Origin: Mucilaginibacter sp.
GTDB lineage: Bacteria; Bacteroidota; Bacteroidia; Sphingobacteriales; Sphingobacteriaceae
DNA: 64,000 nt
Direction: 5' to 3'
Assembly (NCBI GenBank): GCA_030445275.1
Contig: JAUCSE010000088.1
Coordinates: forward strand, 40,397 to 104,396
Below, in pieces: positions 36,031-45,472 of the stretch (positions are counted from its first letter, which is position 1; every line of letters starts with the position of its first letter). Both the position numbers and the translations under genes were made by a program. The notes under the pieces were generated by a model. It saw only the letters and a list, made by a program, of their open reading frames with translations. It was not told where the DNA came from and did not search any database.

Positions 36031-37482
36031 TTAATTTCCTAAGTTCGGGTTTAATTGAAGTTCGCTGGCCGGAATAGGCAAATAGTATTGCGGCGTTCCG
36101 ATCGGAACATTTTCTGACGGGTCTCTATTAGCAATAACCTGGGTTAATAGCTGCAAACGCGTTATATCAAACCACCTGGTATATTCACCTGCAAATTCCC
36201 AAGCCCTTTCATTGATTATCGCATTTACAAAATCGGTACTTGATAAACCACTCAACGAAGCTAAACCAGCACGGGTACGTATGATGTTAACGCTTGCATA
36301 AGCCTGATCATTAACAGCACCGCTCCTGGCTTGAGCTTCGGCATATATCAATAAAACATGTGCATACCGCATCATCTGAACAGTGCCATTTGAACCATCA
36401 GTACTTCCCTCAACAGGGGCTCTGAATTTTTCAAAATAGGGATGTTTTACAGCATCGCTCTGCCATGGTATGGTTGTACCATCAGACTTTTTAATAACCG
36501 TGTGGAAAGTGGCATCTTTTCTTGGCCCCGCCGGGAAATCATTGAAAAATCTGATTTCGGTAAAATAATCATCCCAGCCGTTTTCTTCTCCTGGCATTGC
36601 AGAAGAACCATAAAGTGCATTTGCATTAAACCAGTTACAGGTTCCGCAATTATGAATTGCAAATACTTCTTCTGATGTTGTTGTCCCTAACCTGGTATTC
36701 TGCCATAACGTACTCACATCAGATACCAAATCGAAACCGTAGGCAGCCTTATTGTCAATTACTTCTTTCGCTTTAGCCGCAGCCAGTGCGTATTTTGAAT
36801 TATCGTTAACGGGCCAGCCACCTTCTGTTAGGTAAACATCTGCAAACAGCGCTGACGCGGCACCTTTTGAGGTACGGCCAGCATCCAATTTTTTATCTTG
36901 CATCAGTTTTTCAGCATTCAAAAGATCGCTTTCAATCAATTTATATATTTCGGCAGGAGCAGATGTTCCAACCTTTAAAACTTCAGGGCTATAAACTTCT
37001 GACGTGATTAACGGAATTTTTCCCCATAACCTAACGAGCCAGTAATAATCAAGTGCCCGCAGGTAATAAGCTTCGCCCAAAATCTGGTTAATGGTGGCTG
37101 CATCACCTGTGGTTGATTTATAATTGTTGATGATGTTATTGGCACCCTGTATGGATTTGTAACATCCGTTCCAGATATTGAGCATCCTCCCGTTAAGATT
37201 GGAAACATGGTATTGATCAAACTCCCGCAGATCGGCCTTGTTGCTGGCCGGGTGAGTGGTCAAGTCATCAGACCCCATTAACACGGCAACAACTGCAGCC
37301 GTAGTAAATCCGCTTACCCAGGTGGTTGATAATGGTTTATAAGTACCCACCAACGCAGCATTTAAGCCCGCGACAGTACTTAATGCCTGAGCACCCACTA
37401 CCTGCCCTTTAGGGTCTTCTACCAGCGCCTTTTTACAGCCTGACACGGATAGTATCATTAATATAATTAAAATCTTTTTCAT
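36031..37482 (-). CDS. SusD/RagB-like outer-membrane nutrient-binding lipoprotein (PUL 2)
   Basis: 483 residues with a lipoprotein signal (LSVSGCKKALVEDPKG). SusD features include the start-proximal TPR helices (GNAANNIINNYK-like: SIQGANNIINNYKSTTG), EAYYLRALDYYWLVRLWGKI, the loop region with aromatic residues for glycan stacking, and the C-terminal MMRYAHVLLIYAEAQARSG and INERAWEFAGEYTRWFDITR. It belongs to the larger RagB/SusD branch, unlike the SusD-like_2 protein of PUL 1. It starts 21 bases after SusC, forming the surface import complex with it. Confidence 0.94.
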   Translation of the reverse strand: MKKILIILMILSVSGCKKALVEDPKGQVVGAQALSTVAGLNAALVGTYKPLSTTWVSGFTTAAVVAVLMGSDDLTTHPASNKADLREFDQYHVSNLNGRMLNIWNGCYKSIQGANNIINNYKSTTGDAATINQILGEAYYLRALDYYWLVRLWGKIPLITSEVYSPEVLKVGTSAPAEIYKLIESDLLNAEKLMQDKKLDAGRTSKGAASALFADVYLTEGGWPVNDNSKYALAAAKAKEVIDNKAAYGFDLVSDVSTLWQNTRLGTTTSEEVFAIHNCGTCNWFNANALYGSSAMPGEENGWDDYFTEIRFFNDFPAGPRKDATFHTVIKKSDGTTIPWQSDAVKHPYFEKFRAPVEGSTDGSNGTVQMMRYAHVLLIYAEAQARSGAVNDQAYASVNIIRTRAGLASLSGLSSTDFVNAIINERAWEFAGEYTRWFDITRLQLLTQVIANRDPSENVPIGTPQYYLPIPASELQLNPNLGN

Positions 37483-37503
37483 AATTTATCTTTTTCAATA
37501 AGT

Positions 37504-40500
37504 TTAAAACTTGAATACTACACCTGCATTAAATGTCTTAGAGTTAGGATATGAGCCAAAATCAATGCTTTGGGTAATATCCGAGCCCGAACCTGCATTA
37601 GTAGATTCCGGATCAAACCCTTTGTACTTGGTTATAGTAAATAAATTGGTGGCACCTATAAATAGCTTAAGGTCTACATTCTTGATAGTGCCTTTTGGTA
37701 GGTGGTAAGAGATATTTAAGTTCTTTAGCCTCACAAAATTTCCATTTTCCAAAAACCGGCTTGATTCAAAATAGTCTGTATTGGTAGAACTGAATGCAGG
37801 TATATTTGATGTTTCATTAACACCAGGTATATATCTGTTCAAAACCCCTACGTTGGTAGCTTGCTTGGCATCTGCATTAGCGGTTATAGAACTGGCGTAA
37901 GTGTAATCCAATTTACTAAAGCCCAACAGCGCCTGCATAAATATATTTACTGAGAAATCACCATAAGTAAAAGTATTATTCCAGCCCAGCGATTGTTTAG
38001 GTGTACCGTTTCCGATGATCTGAAAATCACTGCCATTTATTGCGTTGTCACCGTTCAAATCCTGGTAGTGAGAATCACCTGGCTTATTGCCATATTTTGC
38101 AGCTTCAGCTGCTTCATTTGGTTTCCAGGTTCCCAAATATTTCAGCCCCCAGTATGACCCAAGTGCATAACCTGGCTTAATTATAAATTCAGGTTGAGTA
38201 GACAGGCCAGCACCAGCGTTCGCTACGCTTTTGTCCGAAAACACGCTGGCTAATGAACCTAAGCTTTTAACAAGGTTTTTTTGAAATGTTATATTAAATG
38301 AGCTTGACCAGGTAAACTTACCTGATTGTACAGGCGTACCCCCAATGTTAAATTCAAGCCCGCTGTTTTTCATTTTTCCTACATTACTAATAATATTCCC
38401 CCCACCGGCATAAGCAGGCAACGGAAGGGATAAAAGCAGATCTCTGGTATTTTTAACATAGGCATCGGCCGTAAAACTCAGCCTGTTATTAAACAATGAC
38501 AGATCTAAGCCCACATCTTCTGCTTGTGTTGTTTCCCATTTCAGGAAAGGGTTAGCGGCATTACCAAGTACAATCCCTGAAGAAACTGATGTATTGTTAA
38601 AACTGTTAGCGGCAGAAAAGGCATCGCTTAGGTAGGTTGAAAGCGTGGCATATGGATTAATAGCCTGACTCCCTGTTAAGCCCCAACTTCCCCTGATCTT
38701 AAATGTGTCAAAAAGATTGAGTTTTTTAATAAAGGGTTCTTCAGAAAGTTTCCAGCCTAAAGCAACTGATGGGAAGGTGCTTTCCTGGTTAGTGGGTTGA
38801 AATTTTGAAGATCCATCCCGCCTGACTGAAACGGTCAGCAAATATTTGTCTTTATAAGCATAGTTTACCCGGCCTAGATAAGAAATTAAAGCAGACCCTG
38901 AATAAGTAGAACCTGCCGATTGTGTAGTAGATAAGGCAAGGTTATCATAGCCCAGATTAGCAAATGTAAGGCTGTTAGCATTGGCGCTAAACCCTGTTGA
39001 AGTATATTTCTGTTGCTCAAACACAGCAGTTACGTTTAAGCTATGCACATTGTTGAACAGGTGCGAATAGTTTAATGTATTGGTGTTTTGTAAATTGAAC
39101 AATTCTGTAGATGTACGGCTGGCGTTTGGAATATTATTGGTAACAGAAGGTCCGGAATAATTTTTTCCTTGTATGTTTTGATAATCAACGCCAAAGCTCA
39201 CATCCAATGAAAGGTCCTTGAAAAAATGGTAATTTGCACCTCCGTTTAAAGTTACATTGGAGTTGTCAACGATGCTTTCTACGTCATTTGCCAAAGCAAC
39301 CGGATTATAGCGAATAGAGCCCAGTGGATCTACAAGGGTATATGTTCCGGCGGCCGTTCTAACAGGTGTAGTGGGGGCCCATGCTAAAGCCTGATTAACA
39401 GAGCCACCAGTACCTTGATTATTTGTATTCAGGGTTTCTCTCCTTATAGCTGAAATATTAAGTCTGGTGGCCAGTTTATCGGAAAACTGTGAATTAATAT
39501 TTGATCTGAGGGCATACCGCTTATAGTTTGAATTGATGACTATACCATCTTGATTTAGATAATCTCCTGAAATAAAGAATTGTGTTTTGGCATTGCCGCC
39601 AGAATAGCCTAATTTGTATTCCTGCCCGGGCGCAGTCCTAAAAACCTCATCCTGCCAGTTAGTTCCGCCATTAACCCTAAAATCATTTATTTGTGTCTGG
39701 GTAAAATAAGGCGACAGGCCAAGATCTGTATTTCGGGTATTTACCGTGGTAGCAAAATCAGCCGCGCTTAGCAGGTCCATTTTTTTGATAACCCTTGATG
39801 TATAAAAAATAGGCGTAAAGGTTATTTCCTGCTTTTCAGCATTTCCTTTTTTAGTGGTTATTAAAACAACACCGTTTGCTCCCCTGCTACCGTAAATTGC
39901 TGTGCTTGAGGCATCTTTCAAAACTTCAATATTAGCAATGTCATCAGGATTCAGATTATTGAAATCACCACCTATAAAACCATCAATAACGTAAAGCGGA
40001 TTGTTATCCCCAAGTATAGAATTGGAACCCCTCACCCTGATCTTAACATCGCCACCGGGCGCACCGGAATTGTTAACCACCTGCACCCCTGCAACCCTGC
40101 CCTGCAAAGCCTGGTCAATGCGGGTAACTGGCTGGTCTTTAAAATCTTTGGATGACAGGCTGGATAAAGAACCGGTTACATCAGACTTTTTCTGGGTACC
40201 ATAACCGATAACCACAACTTCAGACAGGTTTTTACTATCCGGACTTAAAACAACATGAATAGTTACCCGGCCATTGATGGGTAACTCCTGCTTTAAAAAA
40301 CCAATGTATGAAAACACCAGTGTAGCGTTTCCTGACGGTACTTTTAACGAATAATGACCATTGTTATCCGTAACCTGTCCGGCTGTCGTACCTTTTACCC
40401 CTACGCTTACCCCGGGAAGCGTAATTCCCTTTTCATCTTTTACAGTGCCCGATACCTCCGATACCTGGGCATTGGCCATAAATGAATGGAATGTAAATAA

Positions 40501-40611
40501 CATCGCAAACAAAAGGGCTAGTTTTCTCTGCCAGGGCATTTGCCTGAAGCTGGCAATCAATGGCAATGTAATGGGTAAAGCCCCATTAACGGCATGTAAG
40601 TCTTTAATCAT
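37504..40611 (-). CDS. SusC/RagA TonB-linked outer-membrane transporter (PUL 2)
   Basis: 1035 residues. The N-terminal leader is long; MPWQRKLALLFAMLFTFHSF, 24 codons in, is an alternative start with a standard signal peptide. A carboxypeptidase-regulatory-like domain (SGTVKDEKGITLPGVSVGVK) and a plug with the signature NPDDIANIEVLKDASSTAIY and GSRGANGVVLITTKKG are followed by the barrel, ending in Phe (GVVFKF). It imports glycan fragments with the SusD encoded next. The 195-base region to the regulator gene must carry the operon promoter, the likely target of that regulator. Confidence 0.95.
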   Translation of the reverse strand: MIKDLHAVNGALPITLPLIASFRQMPWQRKLALLFAMLFTFHSFMANAQVSEVSGTVKDEKGITLPGVSVGVKGTTAGQVTDNNGHYSLKVPSGNATLVFSYIGFLKQELPINGRVTIHVVLSPDSKNLSEVVVIGYGTQKKSDVTGSLSSLSSKDFKDQPVTRIDQALQGRVAGVQVVNNSGAPGGDVKIRVRGSNSILGDNNPLYVIDGFIGGDFNNLNPDDIANIEVLKDASSTAIYGSRGANGVVLITTKKGNAEKQEITFTPIFYTSRVIKKMDLLSAADFATTVNTRNTDLGLSPYFTQTQINDFRVNGGTNWQDEVFRTAPGQEYKLGYSGGNAKTQFFISGDYLNQDGIVINSNYKRYALRSNINSQFSDKLATRLNISAIRRETLNTNNQGTGGSVNQALAWAPTTPVRTAAGTYTLVDPLGSIRYNPVALANDVESIVDNSNVTLNGGANYHFFKDLSLDVSFGVDYQNIQGKNYSGPSVTNNIPNASRTSTELFNLQNTNTLNYSHLFNNVHSLNVTAVFEQQKYTSTGFSANANSLTFANLGYDNLALSTTQSAGSTYSGSALISYLGRVNYAYKDKYLLTVSVRRDGSSKFQPTNQESTFPSVALGWKLSEEPFIKKLNLFDTFKIRGSWGLTGSQAINPYATLSTYLSDAFSAANSFNNTSVSSGIVLGNAANPFLKWETTQAEDVGLDLSLFNNRLSFTADAYVKNTRDLLLSLPLPAYAGGGNIISNVGKMKNSGLEFNIGGTPVQSGKFTWSSSFNITFQKNLVKSLGSLASVFSDKSVANAGAGLSTQPEFIIKPGYALGSYWGLKYLGTWKPNEAAEAAKYGNKPGDSHYQDLNGDNAINGSDFQIIGNGTPKQSLGWNNTFTYGDFSVNIFMQALLGFSKLDYTYASSITANADAKQATNVGVLNRYIPGVNETSNIPAFSSTNTDYFESSRFLENGNFVRLKNLNISYHLPKGTIKNVDLKLFIGATNLFTITKYKGFDPESTNAGSGSDITQSIDFGSYPNSKTFNAGVVFKF

Positions 40612-40772
40612 AATAAATAATTGGTTAAATAATTAGGTTGTTAAATGTTAATGTACCTGCCGGCTGATCCTTTTGAATCTATGGCTTGGTAATAACAATT
40701 GGTTATACAAATGAATAGAAAAAACAAGCCGATAGGTGCGCTATAACGTCCATATTATGCGCTCAAATAGCT
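40612..40772. promoter_or_regulatory. upstream region of the PUL 2 SusC operon
   Basis: AT-rich region between the SusC start and the terminator of the hybrid regulator gene. It includes the near-palindrome ataacaattggttat at about 40694-40708, which could be a recognition site for the AraC-type output domain of the neighbouring regulator. No clear TAnnTTTG element was found. Confidence 0.35.
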
Positions 40773-40809
40773 TTAAAAAAGCCAATAACAGGCGTTATGC
40801 AGGCTTTTA
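40773..40809 (-). terminator. intrinsic terminator of the hybrid regulator gene
   Basis: On the minus strand, aaaagcc-tgc-ataac-gcct-gttat-t-ggcttttt forms an outer and an inner stem with small bulges, followed by a T run. The hairpin starts at the TAA stop codon of the regulator gene, with which it overlaps. Confidence 0.6.
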
Positions 40810-43800
40810 ACTATTTTTAACCTCTTTTATAAACTGCGATGGGGTTTTTCCAAACTCTTTTCTGAAGGCTTTTTGAAAGTAAGAAACACTGAGTATGCCG
40901 ATCCGTTCAGTAATTTCAATCTGGGTTACGTCTTCATGGGTCATGATATGGGCAGCTTTTTTTAACCTGATCATTCTTACAAACTCATTGATCGATTGAC
41001 CGGAAATGCTTTTTATTTTTTGATAAAGCTTGGAACGGCTGGTAAACATGTGCCGACAAATGTAATCCACATCCAATTCCGGCATTTGAATATTAGTTTC
41101 AATCAACTTAATTAATTTATCTAAAAACGCCTTGTCTTTAGCCGAGTGTACTAATTCAGTAGCTTCTGCATAATAATCTTTGGTGTACTTTATTCTCAGT
41201 TTTTGCTTTTGCTCAAACAGATTATGTATAGTTAACAACAATAAGTCGGTACTTAATGGCTTGGAAAAATAATAATCGGCACCCGATTCAAGCCCTTCCA
41301 ACCTGGCTTCCAAGGCATCCTTTGCTGATAAAATAAGAAAAGGGATATGGCTTGTTTCAAATTTTTCCTTTACCTGTTTGCATAGTTCAACACCATTCAT
41401 AACCGGCATCATTACGTCGCTGATGATCAAATCCGGGACTATTTCTATAGCCAGGTCAAGCCCCTGTTTGCCATCCATCGCTTCATGCACTAAGTACTGC
41501 GGCTGCAACACCCCTTTTAAAAAGGATCTTAACTCATCATTATCTTCAACCAGTAAAACATGTTGTTTAACCGTAGCTGATAGCTCGCTCTCTTGTCGTG
41601 CTTGTTCAGACTGAGCAGGCGCAAGGACCACGGTATGGTCAATTTTCTCCAACATAATTGCAGATTGGCCAGTACGATGATCACCTCTCTCAGCCAATGA
41701 ATAATTTAACTCACCCTGGGGAAGCGCTATAATAATTTCGGTTCCCTTATAACGCTCGCTGTAAACATATATATCACCTTTATGCAATAAGGTTAAACTC
41801 TTTACCAATGCAAGCCCTACACCTGAACCAAGATGATTGTTACTGATCCGGTAATAACGGTCAAATATCTGGCTGATAGATTCTTTCGAGATACCAATAC
41901 CCGTATCGGCAACCCGGAAATAAATATATGATCCGGCACGATATTCATTGAGTAAACTATACTCCGCATCATAAATGGGTTTGTACTGATCAAAGGCAAA
42001 GAACACATCCATAATAATGCGACCACCAGTAGCGGTATATTTAAATGAATTGTTGAGCAGGTTAAACAATATCTTTTCCACAACCGGCTGATCAAGCCAG
42101 GTTAAGGTATGCTGCGTTGCAAGATTTAAAGTAAATGTGACCTGTTTGTTATCGGCCAGGTCTTTAAACTCATTAAATACGCCATTGATAAATTCGTCCG
42201 CACTTACCGGCGCTACCTGTAGCTTAACGGCGCTGTCTGCTACTTTGCGAAAATTCATCAGCTCATTAATCAGATTAATTAGTCTTTTGGCATTCCGGTA
42301 CATGACCTGATAAGTATGCTGATAGGCGGCATGGGCGTTTTCTTTAATTAAACCCTCTAATGGACCAAGTATAAGCGTTAAGGGGGTCCTGAATTCGTGC
42401 GATATATTGGTAAAAAACTGCAATTGCTGCTGGTAAAGTTCTTCCCGGTGATGATGCATTTCTTCGCGTTTTTTTTCTTCCACATCACGTATAGCAAGTT
42501 CTCTTTTTAGTCTGAACAAGCGCGCCTGGTAGATATAGATGCCAACCAGGCCGGAAAGAAACAGTATGAAGTATACTATTTTGGCCATGGTTGATTTCCA
42601 CCAGGGAGGAGTAACGGTAATCGAGATGATGGCTTTATCCTTGCTCCAAATCCCGTCATTATTAGTTGCTTCCACCATTAAGGAATAGTCCTCATAATCA
42701 AGGTTGTTATATGCGGCGGTAGGATTACTGCCATCTGTAAATTTCCAGTCCCTGTCAAAACCGACCAGTTTATACCGGTACTGGCACTTCTGCGGGTTTG
42801 CATAATGCATAGCAGAAAAGGAGATCACAAAATTATTCTGGAGGTAATTTAAACGGATCTTACTACTGTAGTTGATGGGTTTTTCCAATGGGTTTTCTGA
42901 AGATCCGCGCTCGCCTGCAACCACTCTTTTGCTATTGATGATCAAATCTGTAAACACCGGATGGGCAGCTATTTTGTTTATCTTGATACTATCCGCAAAA
43001 AAATAATTAAGGCCATTGATCCCTCCAAAATATAACCGTCCATCTTTACCCTTATAAGATGCGCCCACTTTAAAACTGTTGCCTTGCAAACCATCATTTT
43101 TATCAAACCTGACCAACTTTTTATTACGCACATCCAAACACTCCAGGCCATTCCCCCCCATCCATACCCTGCCTTTATCATCCAGTTCAATGCTTTCCAC
43201 ATCATTAAATACACCATACCGTCCGTCATAGGTTTTTACATCATAGGTATTATCCTTTTTTAACATCAGATAATCTAAACCGCCGCCTATGGTACCCACC
43301 CAATAGCTGCTGTCGCTTTGTTTCTGTATGGGGAAAATATAATTAGAACTTAAAGAGTTGGGCTGGCGGTTTACCTGGTAATGGAAAGTTTTGACAACGC
43401 GGCCGAAACTATCAATAATCAATCGCTGCAAACCATGAATACTTGAAATAAGTAACTCGGGTTTGTTCTTGTCAGCCCAGATCAGGTAACCCGAGCCCGT
43501 ACCCCAATAGGTAACCTTATAAGTTTTTTTTTCATCATGCGTTATACAGCCAAACCCATTATAATAACCACCAAACCACATATTACCATAGCAATCTTTT
43601 GTTAAGCTCGCAATGGAATGAATCGGGAATTTTTCATAGCCGGCGGGACGCCACAGACTACGGCGCTTTTGGTTAATGATATCAATGCCTTTATCCGTAC
43701 CTATCCATAAATTATGATCATTGTCTAATTCTAAAGCATCAATCTCATTACTTTTTAATTTTATACTACTACCCTCGTTTGCATTATAACGGGTAAATTT

Positions 43801-45024
43801 GCCGGTACGGAAGTCATATTCATTTAAACCGCTGGCATTGGTGCCTATCCAAACTTTATGCCCAGATTCCTCCACTATCGACCTGATGTGATTTCCGGAT
43901 AAGGTATTGGAAACCTCCGGGTTATGCTGAAAGGTATAAAACAGTTTCGCGTTCAGGTCACAAAAATCAACTCCACCGCCAAAGGTGCATACCCATAAAC
44001 ATTCAGAACGGTCAATAAATATCTTCTCCAGGTAATTGGTATTTAAACTATTAACAAAGCTCTGTGTGGTAATAGTTTGTTTTATAGTTAATGCAGCATC
44101 CAATAAAAACAACCCGGCATCAGTACAAACCCAGTAATTTAGGTTTTTATCCTGTATGATATCGTGAATAGCGGAGCAACCCGGGATCAAACGCTGCTGT
44201 AACCCATGCAATTTTAAGGCCGCAGGTGTTTTGGGTAATCTCGCGTTTATGGTGCTTTCCTGGGTTAGAATAACTTTTGTACCTTCTACAATGATCAGTT
44301 GATTTTTCCGGTTATGAAATACTTTACTTAAACTATGAAAGTAATTTCCGGTACCGTCGGTAATATCAAAATGCCTGAAATAAAATGAATGATCTAATAA
44401 CCAGGCTCCTTCATTACTTGATAACCAGATATTACCCGCCTCATCAAGCATCATATCTGTAAATCTGACACCATGTGGATAGTTTACAGATGTAATATTT
44501 ATTAAAGTTTTACCCTTTACCTTAAACAATCTGAATTGGTCATCGGCAAGCGTTGCTAGTAAGCCGCCTTTTAGAGCAAGCAACCGGGTATATGTTTTGT
44601 TGCCGGTATTGCGTTGATTATTATCAACATCAATATATTTTTCTGAACGAGGATCGAAGAACTGAATACCATCCTCAGAACCCAGCCAAATCTTATCATT
44701 TTCATCCAGGCACATGCTCCTGATGCGATTTCTAAAAGAGTTATTCTTAGGTACGTTGGTATTATAAAATCTTTTAATTGCATGGCCATCATACCGGTCT
44801 AAACCAAATAAAGTAGCAATCCAGATAAATCCCTGCTTATCCTGCTTGATCTCTTTGGCATCTGTATGAGACAGCCCATCATCAACTGTTAAATAAGAGA
44901 ACTTTAATGGGTTTTGCTGCGCACGTACTCCCCCTTTTCCAAAAAGAATAAAAAGAAAGATGATACCAAGCCTTACAAAAAGCCGAACTATTAATCTCCT
45001 GTTCATGATCATTATAAAAAACAT
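40807..45024 (-). CDS. hybrid two-component system regulator (HTCS)
   Basis: 1405 residues combining sensor kinase and response regulator. In order: a signal anchor (a start at 45006, MNRRLIVRLF, is possible), two seven-bladed reg_prop propellers (about 35-690, e.g. GFIWIATLFGLDRYDG, HNLWIGTDKGIDII), a Y_Y_Y domain, a membrane helix (about 810-830), a HisKA domain with the phospho-His in NISHEFRTPLT (about 872), an HATPase domain (NLLNNSFKYT, VADTGIGIS, GSGVGLALVKS), a receiver with Asp in DLIISDVMMP (about 1202) and an AraC-type HTH (about 1300-1405). All catalytic residues look intact. HTCS proteins bind oligosaccharide in the periplasm and activate the adjoining PUL, here SusC-SusD and probably the GH31-GH51-GH39 operon upstream. 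Confidence 0.95.
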   Translation of the reverse strand: MFFIMIMNRRLIVRLFVRLGIIFLFILFGKGGVRAQQNPLKFSYLTVDDGLSHTDAKEIKQDKQGFIWIATLFGLDRYDGHAIKRFYNTNVPKNNSFRNRIRSMCLDENDKIWLGSEDGIQFFDPRSEKYIDVDNNQRNTGNKTYTRLLALKGGLLATLADDQFRLFKVKGKTLINITSVNYPHGVRFTDMMLDEAGNIWLSSNEGAWLLDHSFYFRHFDITDGTGNYFHSLSKVFHNRKNQLIIVEGTKVILTQESTINARLPKTPAALKLHGLQQRLIPGCSAIHDIIQDKNLNYWVCTDAGLFLLDAALTIKQTITTQSFVNSLNTNYLEKIFIDRSECLWVCTFGGGVDFCDLNAKLFYTFQHNPEVSNTLSGNHIRSIVEESGHKVWIGTNASGLNEYDFRTGKFTRYNANEGSSIKLKSNEIDALELDNDHNLWIGTDKGIDIINQKRRSLWRPAGYEKFPIHSIASLTKDCYGNMWFGGYYNGFGCITHDEKKTYKVTYWGTGSGYLIWADKNKPELLISSIHGLQRLIIDSFGRVVKTFHYQVNRQPNSLSSNYIFPIQKQSDSSYWVGTIGGGLDYLMLKKDNTYDVKTYDGRYGVFNDVESIELDDKGRVWMGGNGLECLDVRNKKLVRFDKNDGLQGNSFKVGASYKGKDGRLYFGGINGLNYFFADSIKINKIAAHPVFTDLIINSKRVVAGERGSSENPLEKPINYSSKIRLNYLQNNFVISFSAMHYANPQKCQYRYKLVGFDRDWKFTDGSNPTAAYNNLDYEDYSLMVEATNNDGIWSKDKAIISITVTPPWWKSTMAKIVYFILFLSGLVGIYIYQARLFRLKRELAIRDVEEKKREEMHHHREELYQQQLQFFTNISHEFRTPLTLILGPLEGLIKENAHAAYQHTYQVMYRNAKRLINLINELMNFRKVADSAVKLQVAPVSADEFINGVFNEFKDLADNKQVTFTLNLATQHTLTWLDQPVVEKILFNLLNNSFKYTATGGRIIMDVFFAFDQYKPIYDAEYSLLNEYRAGSYIYFRVADTGIGISKESISQIFDRYYRISNNHLGSGVGLALVKSLTLLHKGDIYVYSERYKGTEIIIALPQGELNYSLAERGDHRTGQSAIMLEKIDHTVVLAPAQSEQARQESELSATVKQHVLLVEDNDELRSFLKGVLQPQYLVHEAMDGKQGLDLAIEIVPDLIISDVMMPVMNGVELCKQVKEKFETSHIPFLILSAKDALEARLEGLESGADYYFSKPLSTDLLLLTIHNLFEQKQKLRIKYTKDYYAEATELVHSAKDKAFLDKLIKLIETNIQMPELDVDYICRHMFTSRSKLYQKIKSISGQSINEFVRMIRLKKAAHIMTHEDVTQIEITERIGILSVSYFQKAFRKEFGKTPSQFIKEVKNS

Positions 45025-45133
45025 AAAGTTAGCATTACAAGGAGTCGCGGATTAATTGCATGATCTGATTTGTAAACCAATACGGCTAATATTACATCAA
45101 ATATGCATTTTGTAATTCACTTTACTTAACAGG

Positions 45134-45232
45134 CTACTTTTTATTTCCGGTTCTTACTGTCTTCACTTCCGAAACCTTAATGGGAGTGTCTTTGTTACCA
45201 AAAGCGTTACGCACATAGGTTAAGTTCCTGGT
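45134..45232 (-). pseudogene. C-terminal remnant of an unidentified gene
   Basis: An open segment reads YVRNAFGNKDTPIKVSEVKT then VRTGNKK and closes with TAG at 45134-45136. It follows the truncated secreted-protein start at 45441 in the same direction. It may be the other end of the same deleted gene or of a different one. The family is not recognised. Confidence 0.3.
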
Positions 45233-45273
45233 CTTTTAAAAAATTGTGCGAAGGCATGTTGTTATAATATGAT

Positions 45274-45441
45274 TCACCATCTATCGCGAATCAGGAAAAT
45301 AGACTGTAAAGGTAAACGATAATCCCACTCACCAATATAAAGAGAATTGTGTTGCATCAAATCATGCCGGGCTGTTTCCTGAGTAAATGATGTACTGTAG
45401 GTAATGCTGATGAACAGCCCCGCTGCAACTCTTTTAAACAT
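45274..45441 (-). pseudogene. truncated secreted protein gene (5' part)
   Basis: 55 residues beginning MFKRVAAGLFISITYSTSFT, a signal peptide, then RHDLMQHNSLYIGEWDYRLP and QSIFLIRDRW before TGA. The mature start resembles secreted beta-propeller proteins common in these genomes (a pattern HDxxxxNxLYxGEW followed by a V-K-D-G strand), recalled from memory. It lies 32 bases after the GH39 stop and was probably the fourth gene of that operon before an internal deletion. Confidence 0.45.
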
Positions 45442-45472
45442 CGTTTAATCATTGTTATCATTAAAAAAGGCT

